Positions 23,470-34,468 of a stretch of DNA of 64,000 nt are shown here, piece after piece. The number at the start of each line of letters is the position of its first letter. The stretch's first letter is position 1. The translations under genes and the position numbers were made by a program. Source of the DNA: Gordius sp. MW1 (lineage: Eukaryota; Nematomorpha; Gordioida; Gordea; Gordiidae); NCBI GenBank assembly GCA_964036665.1, contig OZ038532.1, forward strand, positions 9,992,037-10,056,036. The letters are read 5' to 3'. Below the pieces are notes generated by a model. It did not search any database, was not told the DNA's origin, and was given only the letters and a program-made list of their open reading frames with translations.

Positions 23470-25064
23470 ATTATAATTCTTTACCTTCGAATAAAATAAA
23501 ATGCAATGTTTTTCCACTTATTAAAATTTTGTGTTACCAAATTTTATTATTTTGATTAATATAATTTTAAATATCCCAAAATAAAATGCAATGATATTTT
23601 TATTTTGCCCTCAACAGTGTTACCAAATTTTATTATTTTATTTAAATAATTTTGAATATCCCAATAACTTCATGTTCATGCGAAAGATTGCTCTCATTGC
23701 TAAAACGGATTAAAAATTATCTTCGTTCCACAATTGGACAAGATAGATTATGTCCTTAGCTTTATTGAGCTTAGAACATGACTTAATAGATGTTATTCCC
23801 CGGATGATATTATAAATTCGTTTGCAACGTCGAGTAAAAAGCGTAATAAACTACTAATAGAAGACTAATTAATTCTACGCAATTTATGGTTTTAATATTT
23901 AATGAAAAATTATCTAGGCTTTTAAACTTTTTAACACTTTCAAAATATATAAAATATTTTCAATTTACGAAAATTCCATCCCGGATTCAATTTAATTGTC
24001 CATATCACATGCTTTTTGTTTAACATATCTTGCATATTATGTACCACATGCACCTATAAAGCCAATGATTTTCCAAAAAAGTTAGTAAACCATTTTTTCC
24101 CTTTATTAGTGATATCCCAATAAGTTTGATAAATTAATATTAATAACAAATTCTATAGACAATTATTAAGGCATCAAAACTTTCAAGGTTAAAAATCCTA
24201 AAAAAATTCCTTTTGGTGTTTGATTGGATTTAACAAAATGTACACAAACGCTAAGTTGATCTGTGCATCTAACATCTCTAATTTCATCTAAAATTATTAA
24301 ATAAAATTTTGATTCATTTAATTTTAAAAGAATATTTTTAATGTTTATTTATCCGTTAAACTTATTAGTTAATTTTAATTAGGTAGTGTAAAGGGGGGGG
24401 GGGGGGGGTGTGCGAATATATCTATAATATCAGCGGCAATAACTTCTAAATGCTCATTCTCGAACGAATTTTTAATTTCATAATTAATTTTTTTTAAATT
24501 TAAGTTATAAGCCTTTGAGGATCACCTTAGAAAGGCTTCTAAATGTTCTCGTTGTTTTCCTGATATAAATGCTGCCTGAAAATGCTGACAATATTGCATA
24601 TGTAAAATTAAAATTTGTTATATATATGGCCAAGATTTTTGGGTCGTGTCAATAATTTTTATAAAAACTTTGTTGTATTGTTTTTTTACTATTTGTATTA
24701 TTTTTTAAAATGTCAACGATTTCTTGTCAATATCCCCGTTCCACTTTGTGCCCTTACAATTCATTTATACAAAAACTTATTATACCAAGTAAAAATTTTT
24801 ATGTTGTTTCAACTACATTACTTTGTCTTATTTACGAATAAATTTTATTTATTTTATGGCCTAGAAACATGAGGGTCTAAGACATACCAGTGTGATGTTA
24901 TTAAATCAAAGTAGTAGCGGAATTTTAAGTTTGTCCAACGTTTATGAGAGAAAAAATTTTCATTTGCGTTTGACCCATGATCGTATTTTGCCCCCCCCCA
25001 TGGCTTAACCAGCTCAGCCCCCCCCCCCCCCAAGGCAAAAAGGCTAGCTACGCCACTATTCAGG

Positions 25065-27115
25065 CCCAGTGATACTTAAGCGATTTTGATTGTATAGTAT
25101 CTCTATTATTTAACACTAGCAATATCTGTATTGATTATCTTAGTTTAGTAATATGTCTTTAGACAATTAGAGGAAGATTTTTTATAATTATATTGCACTA
25201 CAGATAAAACACCTTTAATGTAATGCCAAAATATAAAACACCTTAATCTAAATGTATAAATCCAATCATTTATTAGCATTTTTGATTTTATCTCAAACTC
25301 CACTCTTTTTGTAACTTATTTAAAAGTGCATACTTATTAGCTACTATATGGCTTAGTAATTTTACTAGTACTCATAGAATTATTATATCTAAACAATATC
25401 CGTATTTGGTGTCCCACCCGATTTAAATCACACCAAAAATCGAAACTAAAGGATTAAACATTAACGGGGTCGGACTAGTGTCCTGCAGAGTGGAGACTTT
25501 ACAACCCAAACTTGACTGTAATAAAGATATAAACTATTAATATAAAATGTTATACCCCCAAAAAACAGATTTCACAACATTTTAAAACATGTTTGCCAGA
25601 AGTGATAGGATTAGGAAAAAACGCAGATACTAATTTAGAATATTTATTATATTTCACCCATATCCCTCTTAACATGCCATTCATTATCTTCAGTAGGCAG
25701 GCAGATATTTCCTCAACTTTTGCTAAAGTAAAATGAGTATGTCCATTTTTTCTAGCAATTTTGATTTTAAGGCTAATAACGGTTGTGCCAATATTATGCG
25801 GTTATGAAACAAGAAAATTTGATAATTTATTTTAATCAAGTTTAAAAAATAATGTTTTTTATCCATTTTAATCATTCGTTTAATAAATAATCATGATATT
25901 TTATTTTATTCTAGGGTATATGTTAGACGGTAAAACAAGTTGTTAAAAAATAAAATTGAAAAAATCGTTAATCAATTTTATAATAACAATTATATGTTTA
26001 ACATAATTGATAGCATTAATCAAGATATTTTACCTTTCTGAGTATGAATGTAAATTACATGTAAATTATATAAGTGAATAAATGAGATAAATTAATCATA
26101 TATTTCGATATTAATGATAGCAATTAATATATAATGGCATATGTCTATTATGCAATAAGATTCATAACCTTCAAATAGACCCGAAAGAGTTTAAAGCTTT
26201 TCAACCCCAGCCCGACCGAAAAGCATTTTAAAATTGTCAACCCAAACCCGACCTGAAGGCATTTTAAAATTTTCAACCCGGCCTCGGGTCGGGTTTCGGG
26301 TCACCCGTGCAAGAGCAAAAAAGGTAGACACATAATATAAATACTTTTAAAGTAATGGCCTCGAACGAACGAAAATTATAAGATTGAACCTCAAAGTCGG
26401 TAAAGCCAAAAACTACCTTTATTCATAATATTTATTCTGTACAAATTATTGTTAAACTAATGTTTTTACTTTTAAGTTTGTCAAATATAATGACAATTTT
26501 GTTGGCGAAACAGGAGCATATACAAATATTTTTATTTTATTTTGACTTGAAATTGAAGGCTTCTATGGTAAGGGTTGCAATTTGCTAATCTCAAGTTTTA
26601 AATAAACATGGAGACTCCATCAGGGAGTAAGAATAACTCAATTAGCAATGAGGATTGGTTAACCACGGTTAAAACTAATATAACTAAATATTATTAATGT
26701 TAATTTTACCAACACATGATAAGGTTACATGAATTGAATTGAGCATAAGGGAATTTTACACTTTGCATCTTCAGAAAACAAAATTAAAAAAGTTAAGTGT
26801 TAGCCTCATGCACAAATGAAAGCAGTTTTATAAGGCTCACTTTACTTCTTTATTGTTGTAATTTTAACTATACTTTTCATTTTGTTTTTTTAAATGTGGC
26901 CCAAAATTAAAAATTTTCTTTTCATCACTCATTTCATTAATCCTAATAAATACATTTTTACCGTATATACATTTTTAGTAAATAAATTTTGTTGATGAAA
27001 TACACCCTTTCACTTATAAATATGAAAATTCACTATAATTAAATTAGATTTTTTAATAAAAATGGTAAATTATCTTTATATATAAACTAAAGTGTATATA
27101 TGTATGTATATATGT
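25065..27115. other. AT-rich intergenic DNA without a recognised gene
   Basis: No gene or exon recognised. At 26170-26310 repeated ACCCGACC/AACCCGACC phrases, ending in GGGTCGGGTTTCGGGTC, resemble the short repeats at 3545-3660 and 46400-46450 and may be ends of one old element family. Confidence 0.4.
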
Positions 27116-27117
27116 AT

Positions 27118-27245
27118 GTAAGGGCTAATCTCTGAAACTACCGGCCCGATTCGCGCAAAAATTTACCCCTAGGTTCCCAGGGCGGCCAGGGGTAAAATAG
27201 CTTTTTCAGAATTCTAAAATTCCTTTTAATTTTCGAGATATTGGG
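27118..27245 (-). repeat. R1 tail fragment
   Basis: Reverse-orientation copy of the ~100-bp R1 tail unit: CTGAAACTACCGGCCCGATT, CCCAGGGCGGCCAGGGGTAA and AATTCCTTTTAATTTT. Followed by ATGTATGTAAGGG on its other side, as in other R1 ends. Confidence 0.8.
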
Positions 27246-27366
27246 TTTTATACGTTTTGACGTTCAATAAAATGTCAATCAAACGCACCTCCTCGCGTTC
27301 GTCGAAAATTTGAATATACAGACAGTTCTGTAGTAAAAGTGTATCACTTATAGTAGTTTGTAGTAA

Positions 27367-27640
27367 AACGTAATCTTTTCTTAACGGTGACAATATAAAA
27401 TTTATGAATTAAATTTCTTAAACGTCATCTTTTCTTACGGTGACAAGTCAACATAAAATTTATGAATTAAATTTCTTAAACGTCATCTTTTCTTAACGGT
27501 GACAATATAAAATTTATGAATTAAATTTCTTAAACGCCATCTTTTCTTAACGGTGACAAGACTACATAAAATTTATGAATTAAATCTTAAACGTCATCTT
27601 TTCTTAACGGTGACAACAAAAAATTTATGAATTAACCTGA
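27367..27640. repeat. ~58-bp minisatellite, five units
   Basis: Five head-to-tail units, each with ACG(T/C)(A/C)ATCTTTTCTTAACGG, TGACAA and AAAATTTATGAATTAAAT. Units differ by small indels after TGACAA (for example AGTCAACAT, TAT, AGACTACAT). No coding capacity. It lies between two R1 tail fragments. Confidence 0.88.
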
Positions 27641-28194
27641 AGTAAATAAAATTATAGATTATTTGAGAAAATATATAGGTGAAGAAGATGAATTTTTCTC
27701 ATTATCATTAAATGAGATATTTTAAATGAGAAAGATGAAAGTATATATAATTTAAATGTAATATAAAATAGTCCAACGTTGATTATTCTGAGTAAATGCT
27801 ATTTATATATAAATGTCATTATTTATCGATCATTAATTTTTATTAAATGAGATATTTAAATGAGAATAAATTCTGAAACTACCAGCCCGATTCGCGCGAA
27901 ACTTTACCCGTAGGTTCTCAGGGCGGCCAGGTGTAAAATAGCTTTTTCAGATTGCTAAAATTCCTTTTAGTTTTAAAAATATCGGACATTTCTCGGCCTT
28001 TTGGTTTTAAAAAAGGGCTAAATTCTGAAACTTCAGATCCGATTCGAGCGAAAATTTAGCCGTAGATGCCCAGATAGGCCAGGGGTAAAATGGCTTTTTC
28101 AGATTCCTAAAATACCTTTTTGTTTTAAAAATATCTGACATTTCCCGTCCAGTTTCATTTATAGCAGCATATACAATAATGACGTCATACATAC

Positions 28195-28317
28195 TATTAT
28201 AATATGATTATAAAGAATTAATTCCACATGAAAAATTAAGGGAGGATAACGTCTTTGAAAATTAAAATATCATCAAAATGTTGAAAATAATTTTGATTTG
28301 GATTTTCGGGATTATTG
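28195..28317 (+). repeat. Left arm of 123-bp inverted repeat
   Basis: Begins TATTATAATATGATTATAAA and ends TTTTCGGGATTATTG. The reverse complement is found at 29438-29560 with one substitution in 123 bases. The arm includes the start of the ORF 28278-28478. Confidence 0.95.
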
Positions 28318-28976
28318 TTAAAATAATAATCAATTTTATACGATTCATTACTTTTAAAGTAAATTTTGTACGTAAAGGACGAAAATACAAATTATGTGAT
28401 CACACCGAAAACATCAAGCTACACGATAGCTTAATTATTAAAAATACTCTAAAAATGGGGTATGTCATATATAGTTAGGGCAAGTACCATATGATTTATC
28501 GAAAGATTATAAATCGCGGGAGCGAGGTTAGTGGGCATAAGGCGCGAGGAATCGAAGTCAAGCCCTGGCAAACTTCCTGTACTGGTCCTCCATTATATAA
28601 TAAAAAATCGATCCCACTTATGTTGGGGCGATTACGAATTAATTGGTGTAATATTACCAATATTAACGTTTCGGAATTTAGTGATCATAACTATTTGCAT
28701 CCTTATGCGTATGTTGAATCGTTAATTATTTCGATTGACGTTATTGAAAGCATATTTAAAACGGAAAGGTTTAAAATGTTAATAAAAATTAAAGGGCTAA
28801 AATGGGAAATAATTTTAGACACCTTACAATTAGCCCGCCGAGTAAATGATGAGAACGCCTACGCCAAAAATAAAAATTGGAGGATTAGGTACAAGTGTCG
28901 ATGTATAGGGAGGATATGGATGAATTCTAATTATTATCTTTTAATTAAAGAGGTGGATGTTAATTTAAAAAAATAA
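28278..28976 (+). pseudogene. Unrecognised ORF pair, same frame, separated by one TAG
   Basis: An ORF of 66 codons (28278-28478) starts in the inverted-repeat arm and encodes a hydrophobic N-terminus (MLKIILIWIFGIIVKIII) followed by a basic stretch. It ends in TAG. The same frame reopens four codons later and runs 161 codons (28491-28976) to a TAA, with a Lys/Ile-rich, otherwise featureless protein that has a HPYAYVESLIISIDVIESIF segment. Together this is a 233-codon frame with one stop. I recognise no family. It might be a stop-suppressed or recently broken gene carried by the 28195-30987 element, or chance in AT-rich DNA, although that length with one stop is more than expected. Confidence 0.35.
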
Positions 28977-29437
28977 GTGACTTAAATTGTCGCAGCTTGG
29001 AAAGAGCGTGTAAAAATAAAGGAAAGAAAAAATTCCCAAATTATGATAAAAAGTGTAGTATAAAAAATAATACCTACAGAGAACCCAAATTAAACACTAT
29101 AAATATAATTTTAGGTGAAATCCCTACAATTGAAACCTAATTAAATAGTGTTCCTTTAATCTTAATATTTATTACAAGTTCCCTCATAAAGGTCATTAGC
29201 ACGGTATCTAATTTAGAGATACACGTATTAATGAAAAGGTGCGCTTGTTAAAGCAACATGAGGCGCGCTTAACCATGAGAAATACCAATAAAATTTAATT
29301 TTGCATCTGGCAAAAACGGGAACTTATTAGGGCTAGAAATATAAAATAAATTTAAATGTATTAAATTTATTAAGGGTACTAATTTGATTAAGTAGAGATA
29401 ATTTGTAATGAGAGGGTGGGTGACATATGGGACAAAT

Positions 29438-29560
29438 CAATAATCCCGAAAATCCAAATCAAAATTATTTTCAACATTTTGATGATATTTTAATTTTCAA
29501 AGACGTTATCCTCCCTTAATTTTTCATGTGGAATTAATTCTTTATAATTATATTATAATA
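29438..29560 (-). repeat. Right arm of 123-bp inverted repeat
   Basis: Reverse complement of 28195-28317 with one mismatch. On the minus strand it encodes the same hydrophobic MLKIILIWIFGII start, which then diverges at the arm boundary. The enclosed loop is 28318-29437. Confidence 0.95.
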
Positions 29561-29774
29561 TCTTTATTATTACATTTTTTAGCCCATGAGTATTGACCTA
29601 ACGCCGCCTTTTGGTATCGGATTATTAAATAGAGTATTTATGTATGGAGATATATATATATGAATTTAAGAATCAAAATTAATAATATCCAATGTATTAA
29701 TTTGTTAAATTTTATTAGAGTAAAAAGCAATAAAGGTACACGATTTTACATTAATTATGGTATTAAATAAGTAA

Positions 29775-30149
29775 TTACATCGGACGGTATTTTGGAAATT
29801 CAAAATTATTTTTGCAAAAATCAGCCCTATGCCCTACTACTCCACATTTCATGCATCTAGGACCCTTATAATTGTTAAAATTATTTTTGTTGGGTTGAGC
29901 ATTGGGTATTGCTGGATTATAATAATTGTTAAAATTATTTTTGGGTGGTGGAGAATTGGGTATTACTGGATTATATACAGTTCTTTTAATATTATTGTTG
30001 TTATTAAAATAATTTCTATTTAATGTAAATTTACGTCGTAAATTCTCAAAGAAAACTCCTAGTAAGAAAACTATCATAACATCCAAATAATCATAAACTT
30101 TCAATCCTACTATGTCTAAATATAATTTAATAGGAACTTTATCAAACAT
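29775..30149 (-). pseudogene. gag-like fragment with CCHC zinc knuckle
   Basis: The 124-codon minus-strand ORF has a possible gag C-terminal helical part (VFLLGVFFENLRRKFTL, residues about 27-43), an Asn/Pro-rich linker with tandem NNFNNYYNPAIPN-type repeats, and a zinc knuckle CMKCGVVGHRADFC (Cys-X2-Cys-X4-His-X4-Cys, residues about 99-112). It stops shortly after. This is the nucleocapsid end of a retroelement gag; the capsid part expected upstream is largely missing because only ~150 bases separate it from the primer-binding-like site. It lies in the same orientation as the LTR-like segment. Confidence 0.7.
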
Positions 30150-30301
30150 TTTACTAAAAACTTTTTAGCTATAATAGTTATATTGAATAATATTATAATT
30201 AGCAAAAGAATCAGAATTTTAAACATATTTTATACCTCTATACTCCATAAGTCTCATAATCTTAAGGTCGTTGGGTTTCGTTTCCGGTTCCGGGGCACCA
30301 C

Positions 30302-30987
30302 TGTTAAGTCCTGTGAAGACGGGGGGAAGTTGTCGGGGGTCACTTGTTACGTCCCAAGTCTTGGCAGTGAAGGTTGTCTCGCGTGGCGGTTAAGCTCAAG
30401 AGCTCATGTAACTTCAGGATTGAAGTGTTAAGTTTAATCGAGAATTGTTTTTCAATGTTTATTATAATCAATATAAATCCAAATTTCCGATAATATTAAT
30501 AGGTAAAGTTTACGAGATACAATCAAATATGTGTTGGAGTATTTTTATTGATATCGTTCGAGTAGTGGAGAAAATATATATTATGAATCCGCGTAGCCTT
30601 TCGATTTTAATAAATATATAATCACTGATGCGTAATAAATAATATGGGGAATAATAATACATACAAGCACATGTGGCGGGGGGGGGGGGGGTAAACTGTA
30701 AAGTCACACGCACTGAGATTAAATTTAAAGTACGCCTATGATGGGCAAATGTTATAGGATCAAAAGACCCGACAATGTTAAGAAAGCTAACAATAAACGA
30801 ACTTTGGTAATTAATTGAATGAGATGTTTTACAAGGAGTTGGGGGGACGATATCTCTTAGGAAACAATATTAAATTTGATTACATCTGTTCCTTAAAATC
30901 CAAAAGAAACAATAAACTCATATAACCTTAAATACACCCAGACTACTAAGGCAGGGGCAAATAGTGTCGTCGTTACGGATACGACAC
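30302..30987 (-). repeat. LTR-like terminal segment and primer-binding-like site
   Basis: On the minus strand the 686-base segment starts TGTCGTATCCG and ends TTAACA, and is followed by TGGTGCCCCGGAACC, which begins with the TGG expected for pairing with a tRNA 3' CCA. A C12 run is at 30677-30688. No second copy of this segment exists in the window, so the LTR status is inferred from ends and context only. Confidence 0.5.
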
Positions 30988-31515
30988 ATACAAAGCTGAA
31001 ATTTTCTCGAATTAGATTATAATAAAAATGTTACAGTATACGGTTAAAATTATTGGGGTTTAACAGACTATTTAAATTAAATAAATAAAATTTAGATTAT
31101 GCAGTTTTTGTCATTATTATCACGTGGTCGATCATAGAAGCATATTTTTAATAATTATCCGTCCTTCAATTAATTATTTTATTATATTAAAGAAAATTGC
31201 ATTTCAAATAAATCAGCTAACTAGAAAAATAAACTAATGGTATTATTGTATAATAAGTAACAGCATTAATAAGCAATTTTTTCAAAAACATTTAATTTTA
31301 GTCGGATTTGATGACTAAAACAGAATTTGCATTTGGTTTGTCCTATTATATAAATATATACTAAAAATAGTGGGTTCATAAAATCATTCGGACCTTTCAC
31401 ATTATAAATTATTTCATATATGACCCCATTTTAGATAAGTCTTATTAATAGCTTATACTTATTTAACCACTTAAGGACTGAGCCAAAGCAACGCTTGGCC
31501 GGGCACAGCTAGTTT

Positions 31516-32397
31516 ATGACTATAAAGTAATAAGCTAATATAAGAAGTTGGCCTTCTTACTCTGGTCTAATTGTGCCATGTATGATACATATTGCAAAAT
31601 TTTGTTATCTTATAAGAAAATTTAATAACAAATAGAGTTTGTGTATGACTTATTTTTATTAGTTTTTGGAAATGCACTCAACAACTATAAAAACTTATAG
31701 TGTGAGCTATGATGCATGAATAGCAACAAAGGCTAGAAATAAGCAATTGCCTAGGCTAGGTAAACTTTCCCAAAACAAAGACTATTGTTAAACAGTAAAA
31801 AATTTTTAGAAATCCTTGGTAAATTCTTTTATAAGTGATAAAATTATAGATTTATTTACCATACTAATCTATTCAAAAACTTGTGTCACAATGTATTCAA
31901 AAATGTTGTGTATATTGTTATACATAGCCATCTAAATCTTGATGATAAGCTAAGATATAATCAAGTTAAAGTGTATAATGGCTGTTTATAAAATGTTAAT
32001 GTGAAGTATATATTTAATATAATCTTAAAAAAATAAAATATTTAAAATTAAAATACAAGATTTGCATTTATTCATCTTTTCCAAAAAGATTTGTTAAGTT
32101 TTAACAAAAGTAAATATATATTCAAAAATGCGTTAAAAAATAAAGTAAAATATTTTTAATATAATTATCTAAAAATGTCACCACTCCAAATCTGTTTAAA
32201 CAATCCTGATGATCAAATTTAATAAGTTATTTATTATCTAATATACAATAAATTAGTGTTATGAAAATAATATATATTTGCATTATGAAGTCAAACATAA
32301 GTTCCTATGTTTTAACTTTTTTTGAGACATTTTTACTTAGGATCTCCACAATATCAGGACTACTATTATAACAGAAATAAAACTTACAAACAAAAAA
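31516..32397. other. AT-rich DNA, no recognised gene
   Basis: Contains no ORF above 60 codons. It is the 3' flank of the RING gene on the minus strand. No recognised repeat apart from A/T runs. Confidence 0.45.
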
Positions 32398-32805
32398 TTA
32401 CTCAGATCTTTTAATCCGTTTTCTCCTTGGGTTTTCCATAAAATATTTATATTCACCACAATCACTTAATAAATATGTATTGGTAAACAAAATATACCTA
32501 CTTCAAATGTTGTTCCTTTTTATTTTGTGTAAACAACTTATCACAGTATATACATTTGTTTGGAGAATTTAATTTAATCAAGTCAAGATTTTCTTGAGGA
32601 ATAGTTGGTCTAAATATACATAAGAAATTTGTTGGATAAAAAACCTTTTTCTTGAAAAAATGTCAAATTTTCTACATATCGGGCAAGCATTAAACGTCTC
32701 TCTTAGGTTGCCTTTTTTTGTGTATAAACAATCTTTGCAAGCAAAATGCTGGCATTTCGCAAATATTATTTCTATTTTTATTTGATAGCATATGGGACAT
32801 TCCAT
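32398..32805 (-). CDS. Small RING-HC plus C2HC zinc-finger protein, 3 exons
   Basis: Exons 32805-32645, 32609-32502 and 32464-32398 (stop TAA) join in consistent phases to 111 codons. Introns are 35 nt (32644-32610) and 37 nt (32501-32465), both GT-AG. The RING finger uses Cys3, Cys6, Cys18, His20, Cys23, Cys26, Cys41 and Cys44 (ECPICYQIK, then KCQHFACKDCL, then ACPICRKF). A second zinc finger follows with Cys73, Cys76, His88 and Cys92 (KCIYCDKLF, HLNDC), then a basic tail ENPRRKRIKRSE. A RING followed by a C2HC finger is the arrangement of the RNF114/RNF125/RNF138/RNF166 group of E3 ubiquitin ligases, but this protein lacks their other fingers and ubiquitin-interacting motif. A transposon or virus-derived origin cannot be excluded. 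The ATG is the first after an upstream in-frame stop. Confidence 0.8.
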
Positions 32806-32829
32806 TAAATTATGCTGTCACTTTGATCC

Positions 32830-34468
32830 AAACGCACATGTGCTTTAAGTTTTATGGTTTTTGTTGTATAAATTCTAAGCATTTTTATATAATAAGAGAT
32901 TCCAAACATTTTAAAAATTAAAACAAAACAGAGTGATATTTTGGTTGCGAATAGTATTTTCATCAACAAATCAGAAGCAATAGCGTAGGTAGGGGAGCAT
33001 TAAGGAGGCTAAAGTCCGCCCCCTTCCCCTATCAAATTCCAAAGCCCTTTGCCCCCTATACCCCCAAAGTTAAAACTGGGCTTTTTTGAGACCCCCTAGC
33101 AATCTATGACTTATATTAATTTATTAAAATAATATAAGAATGCTTGATAGTTTTTTAATAAGTAACTTTTAAGCTAAGCTAACAGTATGCATGATTCCAG
33201 CTTAGTTATTTAAGGAAAGCGCAAGCAATTATTCTTAATATCCTTAGCTCAAACCTTTACTTAAATCAAATATGTATGAAGAACTCTTTAAGATTAGAGC
33301 ATACCAAACTGTATCAAAGCTTACTATGAAAAACTAATCTAAAAATAAAAGTAATTTTAAATAAAATGATCGAGATAGTCAGCTTCTTCGTCTTCTTTGT
33401 GGATGGCCATATAGCTTCGTGCTATTGTTCCACTATTTGCATAATTTTACATAAATCAATATTCTTCTTGTCAATATACCGATTAAATTTTTGGCTTCTA
33501 CAATAGTTTTGTCCACACTCACTATATGCCATATAATTTTATATAGCCTTAATCAAGTCCTTTCAATATTGTTTCGGGGGTATTTACTATATGTGTTATT
33601 TATTGTAAATTATATTTTATTGAAGGTTATATTGAGATCTGCACGGCACCGTCCGACCCTCGCGCCAGGATTGTGAAACTTTTTTTTTAAAAAAAACGAG
33701 CTCGACTTCGACGAGCCTTAATATAATTAGAGCTCGGGTCAGGCCTCTATAGAAGTAAGGTTCGCGTCCGTTACAAAAGCATTTTGATTTTTTTATGTAT
33801 TATAAAATAAAAAAAAAGGAATTTTTTAATTATTAAATCATCTATAAATTAACAATTAAAACTAAGCTACATTTCCTTTGTTACTTATTCATTTCAATCG
33901 CGTTAAATATCCAAAAACATTAGAGTAAGTTTAAATTGAGATAAGTATTTACATGATAATTATAATCATTTGTAACATAAATAAAATGTTAAAATTTTAA
34001 TAAAAAAATACATTACTATATGAAACGAAGCAAAATAAAAAATTGTTGACTTGGGCTTTGTAAAAATTTGCCGGTTGAACCCGCTCCTCATTGAATATTT
34101 AATGGTCAGGCCCGCTTCTAAATTTCTGCTATGGAAGAGCCGATTGACTTAAAGTGGCCCGTTGCAGTTCATTTTGCTTGCTCATGGTGTAAATTGATGG
34201 TAAATAAAAGAGGAAAGATATGAGATTTAAGAACATAATATATTGACTTAAAAAGGTAGTAGTTTAAGGGAATTTTGTATGAGAAATTACACAATGGATT
34301 ATCGGGCTATTAAGTTTGACATTGGGAGAAACTTTTCAATACTCGTTGACCCTTGCCTATTTTTGTGAAATAAAATGAAAAAGCTAGCATGCCATTGATT
34401 GAATGGTTGATTTAGAAAATCTAAACTCATTATTGACTTCTTAATAAATTAATGTTCATAAGTATCAT
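32830..34468. other. Intergenic DNA with old repeat ends
   Basis: No gene recognised. At 32980-33120 a GCGTAGGTAGGGGAGCATT/CCGCCCCCTTCCCC block resembles a decayed MITE. At 33635-33770 (CTGCACGGCACCGTCCG...) and 34060-34175 (GCCCGCTCC...GTGGCCCGTTGCAG) GC-rich blocks around an AT-rich core look like the two ends of one hAT-like element of the 5426/8968 type. Confidence 0.4.

Larger units (their letters stand above)
20267..25064. mobile_element. ZMYM-type hAT transposon relic, internally inverted and nested
   Basis: Left end TAGTGGCATAGCTAG and right end CTAGCTACGCCACTA are inverted repeats, each beside long C/G runs. Plus-strand transposase pieces: KKPKKYDTFYSFAKFIN and YYPIINRIIAELNIRFSENN (20600-20750), continuing after a MITE to 21060, then CERLLSLLKRIKNYLRSTIG (23680-23740), the hAT dimerisation motif, with LALLSLEHDLIDVIP. 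The N-terminal part is on the minus strand instead: FENEHLEVIAADIIDIF (about 24470-24415) and ILDEIRDVRCTDQLSVCVHF with GIFLGFLTL (24300-24180). Opposite orientations of the two halves imply an internal inversion or two merged copies. No matching target duplication seen. Confidence 0.7.
28195..30987 (-). mobile_element. Aberrant LTR-retroelement-like insertion with 5-bp target duplication
   Basis: Bounded by GTATG duplications (minus orientation) within R1. The minus-strand left end looks like an LTR: it starts TGTCGTATCCGTAACG at 30987 and ends GACTTAACA near 30302, followed by GTGGTGCCCCGGAACCGG, a plausible primer-binding site. Next comes a gag-like zinc-knuckle ORF (30149-29775). No protease, RT, integrase or second LTR is visible. 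The distal part is instead a 123-bp inverted repeat around a 1.1-kb loop that carries an ORF on the other strand. Deletion and rearrangement of a Ty3-like element is one reading, a distinct element type another. Confidence 0.6.
27865..31515 (-). mobile_element. R1 repeat, copy 2, split by an LTR-retroelement-like insertion
   Basis: On the minus strand the repeat starts near 31513 with CTAGCTGTGCCCGGCCAAGC, passes GTTAAACCCCAATAATTTTA (about 31065) and TCGAGAAAATTTCAGC, then stops at GTATG (30992-30988). It resumes after the insertion with GTATGTATGACGTCATTATT (28194 downward) and ends with two tandem ~100-bp tail units near 27865. Removing 28195-30987 plus one GTATG gives sequence collinear with R1 copy 1 (13494-15549). 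Confidence 0.85.

Noticed and set aside
27367-27640. CRISPR-like array
   Set aside because: Repeat units are contiguous ~58-bp tandem units without unique spacers, in a eukaryotic genome; a minisatellite.
30291-30305. Possible tRNA gene suggested by GGTTCCGGGGCACCA
   Set aside because: The 15 bases resemble a tRNA 3' end but no cloverleaf can be built upstream; better explained as a primer-binding site read on the other strand.
33360-33470. Minus-strand stretch readable as a short acidic peptide tail ending HKEDEEADYLDHFI
   Set aside because: Looks somewhat like a terminal exon, but the frame is closed upstream and no other exon of a recognisable protein was found.
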